This document shows positions 21,487 through 26,784 of a stretch of DNA of 26,784 nucleotides, piece after piece; positions within the stretch are counted from its first letter, which is position 1, and each line of letters opens with the position of its first letter. Source of the DNA: DASXHZ01 sp036488085 (lineage in GTDB: Bacteria; Acidobacteriota; Thermoanaerobaculia; Gp7-AA8). Location of the stretch: NCBI GenBank assembly GCA_036488085.1, contig DASXHZ010000006.1:1-26784 (forward strand), in the 5' to 3' direction. Made by a program: the position numbers and the translations under genes. The notes under the pieces are model-generated. The model searched no databases. It saw only the letters and a program-made list of their open reading frames with translations, and was not told the DNA's origin.

Positions 21487-22907
21487 AGTGGGGGGCGATC
21501 GCGATCGCATCCGTCATGTTGACGAATGCCGCCTTGGCGCAGAGTGAGCCGTCGGTCTGGTCGCAGATAACGTTACTCGACCTTCGCGGCGTCCACGATG
21601 CTCTGCGCGACAATCATCCCGGTCCCGTCGATCCTGAGAACGCACGTTACGGAAAGTGGCTCGAAGAGGGCCTCGTGCGCGCGTCGAAAATGGCGGCGAG
21701 CGTGCGATCGTACAGCGACTACACCCGGGTCCTTCGCTACTACACGAACGCCTTTCAGGACGGGCATCTCGGTGTCGTTTTTGACGTCGTTCCGAAGAAC
21801 GTGGCGTGGCCCGGGTTTGTGGCGGGAGCGGATGCTGACGGCGGCGCGAAGGTGCTTTTTGCCACCGGCGATGCGGGGGTTCACGCTGGCGACAGGATTA
21901 CGTCGTGCGATGGACGAACGATCGACGATCTGATGAAAGAGCGCGTGGATCCGTACTCCTGGAACTCGGCGATCCCGCAAGAGAGGCCGAACCGCGTTCA
22001 TTGGCTGTTTCACCTTGATCCCGAGGATCGCCAGATGCGTCTCGCGGCATGCCGGGTCGGAGCGTCGGACGTCAAGCTCCAGTGGAGGAACACCGAACGT
22101 GCCGAGTTCGCGAAGATCCTCGACAACGCCCGCGGGCACAATGCGTCGGAGCCGCATCTCAGCCGCGTCGGAACCATCTGGTACGTCACGCTGCCGACGC
22201 TCGCGTTCGTTGGTCCGGCGAACGTGGAGAAGGGTCACGCGCTTCTCTCGTCCATCGAGTCGAACGCGGCGGAGATGCGCCGCTCGACCGTCGTTTTCGA
22301 CGTTCGCGGAAACCACGGCGGCGATAGCGCCTGGGCGCGCGAGATTGCCGTGCGCCTATGGGGTAAGGAGTGGGTCGCTCACGTGCTCGATGGTTTTGAT
22401 CAGACGATCGACTGGCGCGCCTCCCCCAAGAATATCGCCTGGCTCGAACGCATGGTCGATCGCGAAAAGCGCGCGGGCCTCGACGCGGAAGCGCAGGAGA
22501 TCGCGCGAGCGGTGGCGGCGATGAAAGTCGCTGCTGCTGAGAATCGGCCCTTGGCGCGCATCGAACATCGCCCTCATCCCTCGCCGGCTCCCGCAAGCAC
22601 CCCGATCACCGGACGCGTGTTTCTCTTGACCGACAACGAATGTGCCAGCGCTTGCCTCGACCTCGCGGACCTGCTTCGCCGCCTGCCCGGCGTGACGCAT
22701 ATCGGTCTTCCAACTTCGGCCGACGCTGTTTACATCGACAACACGAACGCCGATCTTCCGAGCGGACTCGGCATCCTTGGTTACTCACTCAAGGTCTACC
22801 GCAACCGCGTCCGCGGCAACAACGAGTGGTATGAGCCGGCGATCCGGTGGCCCGGAGGAGAGATGACGGACGAAAGCGTCGCGAAGTGGATCGCGACGCT
22901 TCCCTGA
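21483..22907 (+). CDS. Exported S41-type serine peptidase-like protein
   Basis: 474 residues with a signal peptide (MKWGAIAIASVMLTNAALAQ). Residues 35-100 are a helical bundle ending FQDGHLGVVFD. A PDZ-like part is possible at about 115-160 (GDAGVHAGDRITSCDGRTID). The S41 core follows: VFDVRGNHGGDS (about 277-288), then LLTDNECASACLDLADLL, in which Ser389 sits where the tail-specific protease nucleophile is found, and LPTSADAVYIDNTN. S41 peptidases cut proteins near the C-terminus outside the cytoplasm. The catalytic Lys could not be located with certainty, so activity is not assured. It lies 55 bp after the permease, with a tiny open frame overlapping its start. Confidence 0.8.
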   Translation: MKWGAIAIASVMLTNAALAQSEPSVWSQITLLDLRGVHDALRDNHPGPVDPENARYGKWLEEGLVRASKMAASVRSYSDYTRVLRYYTNAFQDGHLGVVFDVVPKNVAWPGFVAGADADGGAKVLFATGDAGVHAGDRITSCDGRTIDDLMKERVDPYSWNSAIPQERPNRVHWLFHLDPEDRQMRLAACRVGASDVKLQWRNTERAEFAKILDNARGHNASEPHLSRVGTIWYVTLPTLAFVGPANVEKGHALLSSIESNAAEMRRSTVVFDVRGNHGGDSAWAREIAVRLWGKEWVAHVLDGFDQTIDWRASPKNIAWLERMVDREKRAGLDAEAQEIARAVAAMKVAAAENRPLARIEHRPHPSPAPASTPITGRVFLLTDNECASACLDLADLLRRLPGVTHIGLPTSADAVYIDNTNADLPSGLGILGYSLKVYRNRVRGNNEWYEPAIRWPGGEMTDESVAKWIATLP

Positions 22908-23131
22908 ATCTTCGTTACCCTCCCGCGAACTTGATCGAGCTCTCTTGCGTGCGGTTGTCGGGCGTCATTATGAATAATGGGCGGCCAGTGTCTATGCGAA
23001 CTGGACGCGGCAACTTGGCTGATTCTCACTGCCTCCAATAAACGATCTTCGTTCTTCGCGAGTAGAACTCGCCTGAGAAGGGACGATCCGGAGATGAATG
23101 CCGTCACATTCTTCGAGAAGGAGTTGGCACT
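22908..23131 (+). other. Intergenic region with a 14-base palindrome
   Basis: 224 bases without a convincing gene. CATTAT/ATAATG (22966-22971 and 22974-22979) form a small dyad, with TTGCGT at 22945 and TATGAA at 22969 as weak promoter boxes. Base composition is lower in GC than in the neighbouring genes, fitting a regulatory region. The region ends with AAGGAG (23118-23123), the ribosome-binding site of the next gene. Confidence 0.35.
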
Positions 23132-23860
23132 TTGGAAAAACAATTGGCGAGGGACGTTCGTTTCCTGAAGGTCTATGCAGTGGTGTCTACCGCGCTTCTT
23201 TCTGCGATGGCATTGCTTTCAGCATCGCCCAGGCACAACAAAGGGCCGCACTTTGAAGAGATCGACGTCGAACGGATCAATATCGTGGAAAAGGACGGCC
23301 GCCTTCGGATGGTTATCTCCGACCAGGACCGCCAGCACCCTGGGATCGTGAACGGGAAGATCATCAAGCGAGACGGACCGCGCCCGCCTGGAATCATTTT
23401 CTTCGATCAATCGGGCGATGAAATGGGCGGATTGGTTTTCGGCGAAAACGGCAGCAAAGGGCATTTTGGTTCGCTGACCTTCGACAAAGTCAGAAACGAT
23501 CAGACGATCGGATTCAGGCACCTGGAAGGCGACAACGGAGCCTATTCCGCAGGCCTCTCCGTGTGGCAGCAGCCCAACCTTCCCAGTGACATGCTCACCA
23601 CCAAATATGAGAACGCCAACAAAATCGCCGATGAGCCGGCCAGGAAAGCTGCGATTCAGGAAATGATCGATCACAATGAGCTCACCACCCAGCGGCTTTT
23701 TCTCGGCAAGGGCCGCGACAACACCACACTGTTCGAGATGTCTGATATCAAAGGGAAGCCGCGGATCAAAATGCAGGTGACGGCTGAGGGAATGGCCAGA
23801 CTGGACTTCCTGGACGAAACGGGCAAGGTGACCTACAGTCTGCCGGAGGCACACAAGTAA
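23132..23860 (+). CDS. Membrane-anchored protein of unknown function
   Basis: 242 residues from a TTG start, chosen because AAGGAG lies 8 bases upstream and a membrane segment follows (FLKVYAVVSTALLSAMALLS, residues 11-30). The rest is outside the membrane: FEEIDVERINIVEKDGRLRM, VISDQDRQHPG, GIIFFDQSGDEMGGLVFGEN, GSLTFDKVRNDQTIGF, RLFLGKGRDNTTLFEMSD, DFLDETGKVTYSLPE. Short repeated D-x-G beta turns suggest a beta-rich fold. I recall similar unnamed proteins in Acidobacteriota and related groups but no function. Codon use is less GC-rich than neighbours, with AAA and GAT common, a hint of transfer. Confidence 0.72.
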   Translation: MEKQLARDVRFLKVYAVVSTALLSAMALLSASPRHNKGPHFEEIDVERINIVEKDGRLRMVISDQDRQHPGIVNGKIIKRDGPRPPGIIFFDQSGDEMGGLVFGENGSKGHFGSLTFDKVRNDQTIGFRHLEGDNGAYSAGLSVWQQPNLPSDMLTTKYENANKIADEPARKAAIQEMIDHNELTTQRLFLGKGRDNTTLFEMSDIKGKPRIKMQVTAEGMARLDFLDETGKVTYSLPEAHK

Positions 23861-23878
23861 TCGCCTGATGTGTGGCGC

Positions 23879-24466
23879 TCAATCCGGCGTTCTGAGGAGC
23901 GGATACGCACCGGCTGCCGGAACGACGGCCGCGAGATACTCGGCCGCGCTCTTGCCGAGCGCCCCCATCGTGAGGCCGGTCTCGAAGGTGCCGGTGTTGA
24001 AGTCTCCGGTTGCGCCGAGGTCGCCGTTCTGGGCCCACATGCGCTGGGAAGGATCCGAGCTCGTGAACGTCACCGTTCCGCAAGTGTCCAGTGCCCCGAG
24101 GACCGTCACGCCGATGTAGTCGCCGGCGAACACGTTGACGGGCGGCGAGATCTGCACCGTCACGTTACCCAGCGTGGCGCTGAACGGACCTCTCTCCGTG
24201 ACGGAGAAACCGGTGCCGCTGGCGTTCGGGTGGATGAACTTCACCTTGAACGCGGTCGCGCACGTGCCGCCGCCGCCGGCGTACCACCGCACCGTGGCCG
24301 TGTTGATCGCCCCGCTCGCAGTTGCCGGATGAGTGAGATCGATGAACGTTGCCGGCGTCACCGTGAACTGGATGGCGCCCGTCTGCGGCAGCGTACCGAC
24401 GGTAACTGTCTGTGCGAAGAGAGACGAGCAGGAAACGAGAGCGAGAACGACGATGACTTTACGCAT
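23879..24466 (-). CDS. Exported protein of unknown function
   Basis: 195 residues from ATG 24466, chosen for the signal peptide MRKVIVVLALVSCSSLFAQ; the alternative ATG 24496 adds ten residues before it. The mature part is Thr- and Gly-rich, beta-type, with TVGTLPQTGAIQFTVTPATF, VRWYAGGGGTCATAFKVKFI, two Cys that may pair (TCATA and DTCGTV), and the end AAVVPAAGAYPLLRTPD. No named domain recognised. No Shine-Dalgarno is obvious. It converges with the preceding gene and is divergent from the transporter operon. Confidence 0.7.
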   Translation of the reverse strand: MRKVIVVLALVSCSSLFAQTVTVGTLPQTGAIQFTVTPATFIDLTHPATASGAINTATVRWYAGGGGTCATAFKVKFIHPNASGTGFSVTERGPFSATLGNVTVQISPPVNVFAGDYIGVTVLGALDTCGTVTFTSSDPSQRMWAQNGDLGATGDFNTGTFETGLTMGALGKSAAEYLAAVVPAAGAYPLLRTPD

Positions 24467-24533
24467 GGAAGGAACGGATAGTGAATGCCACGCCACTGAG
24501 CGCGGGCCGCTGACTGTTCGGAATCGGACACTA

Positions 24534-24551
24534 CCGTTCGAAAGCGAACGG
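24534..24551 (+). promoter_or_regulatory. Perfect 7-bp dyad between divergent genes
   Basis: CCGTTCG (24534-24540) and CGAACGG (24545-24551) are separated by AAAG, with ACT/AGT pairing just outside after one mismatch. It lies between the exported protein gene and the transporter operon, where an operator would be expected. A palindrome TACATGTA follows at about 24576. A hairpin in either message is the alternative. Confidence 0.4.
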
Positions 24552-24620
24552 CAGTAAGCGCGTAAGTTGCTGAAAATACATGTACAACACGTGGCACCGC
24601 GTTCGCCTTAGGGACGCCCC

Positions 24621-25865
24621 ATGGATCGTCCGATCGAACCGGAAGTGCGGCGGAACAGGAACCTGCGACGCGTCGCGATTGCCGTTCTTTCGCTCGCCGC
24701 GGTGACCTTTCTCGTCCACGCGACGGTGAAATGGCTGCGGCCTTCGATCGCGCGCCGCGACGTGGAGCTGGCGCGCGTCGAGATCGGATCGGTCGATGCG
24801 TCGCTCCAGGCGAGCGGCACGATCGTGCCGGCGTTCGAGCAGGTCGTCTCCTCGCCGGTCGATGCGCGCGTCCTCCGCATCCTGCACCGCGCCGGAGATC
24901 ACGTGCACGCCGGCGACGAGCTCGTGGCGCTCGACACCTCGGCCGCGAAGCTCGACACCGACCGTCTCGCGGACAGCGTCGCCGCCAAGTTGGGCGAGCA
25001 GGCGGAGCTGAAGCTCAGGATCGAAGAGAACCTGGCGACTCTCCGTGCACAGGCCGAGACGAAGAAACTCGACCGCGACATCCTGCAGTTCAAGGCGCAG
25101 GAGAACGCCACGCTGGCGCGCGAGGGACTCGTCTCGTCGCAGGACAACCTCGCGGCCGCGGCGTCGCTGAAGAAAAGCGAGATCGAGCTCCAACAGCTCG
25201 GCGAGGCGCTGGCGCGCGCGCGACGGACGGGCGACGCGCAGCTCGCGTCGATCACGGCGGCCATCGCGACGCTGCAGCGCGAGCGGCAGGAGTCGCAGCG
25301 CCAGCTCTCGCTCGCCATGATGGGCGCCGATCGCGGCGGCGTGATCACGTCGATCGTGGAGGATGCCGGCGCCGCGCTCCGCAAGGGCGACGTCGTGGCG
25401 CGCATCGCCGACCTCTCGTCGTACCGGGTCGCCGCGACGATCTCGGACCTCCACGCCAGCGAGCTCGCGCCGGGCATGCGCGTCCGCGTGAAGCTCGACG
25501 ACACGACCAGCATCGGCGGCGCGATCACTTCGATCGATCCGCGCGTCGAGAACGGGAGCGTCCGCTTCTGGATCGCGCTCGACGAGCGGTCGCATCCGAA
25601 GCTGCGCAACAACGTCCGCGCCGACGTCTTCGTTCTCACCTCGCAGCGCAGCAACGCGCTCCGCGTCAAGCGCGGCTCGCTCGGCAACAGCGCCGTCGAA
25701 GACGTCTTCGTCCTCCGCGGCGGTGACCTGGTCCGGACGCAGGTGCGGTGGGGCGTCGAGGGGGAGAGCGCGCTCGAAGTGGCGAGCGGCCTCCGCGCCG
25801 GCGATCAGATCGCCATCAACAACATGAGTGACTACAGCGGGGTCGACCGGCTCCGCATCGACTGA
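24621..25865 (+). CDS. HlyD/MacA-type membrane-fusion protein
   Basis: 414 residues. One N-terminal membrane segment (VAIAVLSLAAVTFLVHATV, about 18-36) anchors it, with the rest in the periplasm. Parts: lipoyl half (IVPAFEQVVSSPVDARVLRI and AGDHVHAGDELVALD), a long alpha-helical hairpin at about 112-225 rich in Gln, Glu and Leu, second lipoyl half (GGVITSIVEDAGAALRKGD), a beta-barrel domain (ELAPGMRVRVKLDD) and a membrane-proximal domain ending VASGLRAGDQIAINN. Such proteins link an inner-membrane ABC permease to an outer-membrane channel. Start ATG has AGGGA upstream. It is directly followed by the ATPase gene, whose ribosome-binding site GAGGAG overlaps its stop. Confidence 0.9.
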   Translation: MDRPIEPEVRRNRNLRRVAIAVLSLAAVTFLVHATVKWLRPSIARRDVELARVEIGSVDASLQASGTIVPAFEQVVSSPVDARVLRILHRAGDHVHAGDELVALDTSAAKLDTDRLADSVAAKLGEQAELKLRIEENLATLRAQAETKKLDRDILQFKAQENATLAREGLVSSQDNLAAAASLKKSEIELQQLGEALARARRTGDAQLASITAAIATLQRERQESQRQLSLAMMGADRGGVITSIVEDAGAALRKGDVVARIADLSSYRVAATISDLHASELAPGMRVRVKLDDTTSIGGAITSIDPRVENGSVRFWIALDERSHPKLRNNVRADVFVLTSQRSNALRVKRGSLGNSAVEDVFVLRGGDLVRTQVRWGVEGESALEVASGLRAGDQIAINNMSDYSGVDRLRID

Positions 25866-25876
25866 GGAGCACGCAC

Positions 25877-26542
<666 letters not shown>

Positions 26543-26550
26543 AGGCCGTG

Positions 26551-26610
26551 ATCCGTCATCCGTGATCCGTGATGAAAAGCGGAGCGGATCACGGATCACG
26601 GATCACGGAT
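26551..26610 (+). repeat. Heptamer-repeat hairpin, 23-bp arms
   Basis: Left arm 26551-26573 is built from ATCCGTS heptamers and pairs with 26588-26610, built from the inverse heptamer GGATCAC, with one mismatch and a 14-base loop. It lies between the ATPase stop and the permease start, leaving 6 bases before ATG 26617 with no clear ribosome-binding site. It could lower permease translation or stabilise the upstream message. It may belong to a dispersed repeat family. Confidence 0.85.
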
Positions 26611-26616
26611 AACGCC

Positions 26617-26784
26617 ATGAAAACCTACTTCAAACTCGCCCTCAAGGTATTGGCCCGACGAAAGTTCTTCACCTTCATCTCCCTCTTCGGCATCTCGATG
26701 ACACTTGTCGTGCTGATGGTGGCGACGGCGGTGCTCGACAACTTCTATGCGCCGCGTGCGCCGGAGTCGCGGTTCGACCGGGTG
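26617..26784 (+). CDS. MacB-like ABC permease, N-terminus (partial)
   Basis: The first 56 residues only. They begin MKTYFKLALKVLARRKFFTF and continue into a membrane segment (ISLFGISMTLVVLMVATAV), followed by LDNFYAPRAPESRFDRV heading to the periplasmic part. This N-terminal arrangement, an amphipathic start then TM1, is standard for MacB-type permeases, which have a large periplasmic domain after TM1. It continues beyond the window. It forms an operon with the adaptor and ATPase. Confidence 0.85.
   Translation, partial: MKTYFKLALKVLARRKFFTFISLFGISMTLVVLMVATAVLDNFYAPRAPESRFDRV

Overview
The window is GC-rich DNA with bacterial gene density. It carries many secreted proteins of unknown role: a DUF885 zinc peptidase-like protein, DUF1579-like proteins, an S41-type peptidase, an aspartic protease-PDZ protein, and a MacA/MacB-type transporter. 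This mix fits a soil-type Acidobacteriota lineage, but that is an inference from gene content; no rRNA or taxonomic marker is present.

Layout. (1) 1-1650: a region resembling an integron gene-cassette array. Two elements of 186 and 187 nt (51-236 and 1261-1447) begin with RYYYAAC boxes and end with GTTRRRY-like boxes. Each folds on itself with bulged bases, and their paired arms differ in sequence, as attC sites do. Between them lies one gene for a winged-helix plus PD-(D/E)XK nuclease-like protein. A partial upstream reading frame stops inside the first box. A half-copy of the element follows at 1463-1563. (2) 1659-3593: a promoter, a long leader and two genes of unknown function, separated by a perfect 13-bp GC hairpin that splits the ribosome-binding region. 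(3) 3518-5996: a segmental duplication (copies at 3518-3977 and 5561-5996) flanks about 1.58 kb of foreign-looking DNA. That insert holds a broken brnT-like toxin, its antitoxin-like partner, a VOC protein, and a small gene coupled to a nucleotidyltransferase-like gene cut off at the junction. (4) 5626-11656: DUF885 protein, response regulator-diguanylate cyclase, tandem aspartic protease with PDZ, then an overlapping MpaA-like amidase and glutamate racemase-like pair. (5) 11657-14920: a frameshifted secreted gene and three DUF1579-like secreted proteins around an AraC-family regulator. (6) 14924-18312: a small lipoprotein, a large Ig/jelly-roll exported protein and a His-rich exported protein. 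(7) 18316-23860: methylmalonate-semialdehyde dehydrogenase divergent from an APC amino-acid permease, an S41-like peptidase and a membrane-anchored unknown. (8) 23879-26784: an exported unknown divergent from a membrane-fusion protein, ABC ATPase and permease operon. A long heptanucleotide-repeat hairpin sits before the permease, which runs off the window.

Two functional groupings are readable from order and overlap. MpaA plus racemase points to turnover of cell-wall D-glutamate peptides. The adaptor-ATPase-permease set is a MacAB-type exporter. The two most unusual features are the attC-like paired elements around the nuclease gene and the duplication-flanked insert whose two junctions each cut a toxin-antitoxin-like gene. 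I saw no tRNA, rRNA, CRISPR array or intact transposase.
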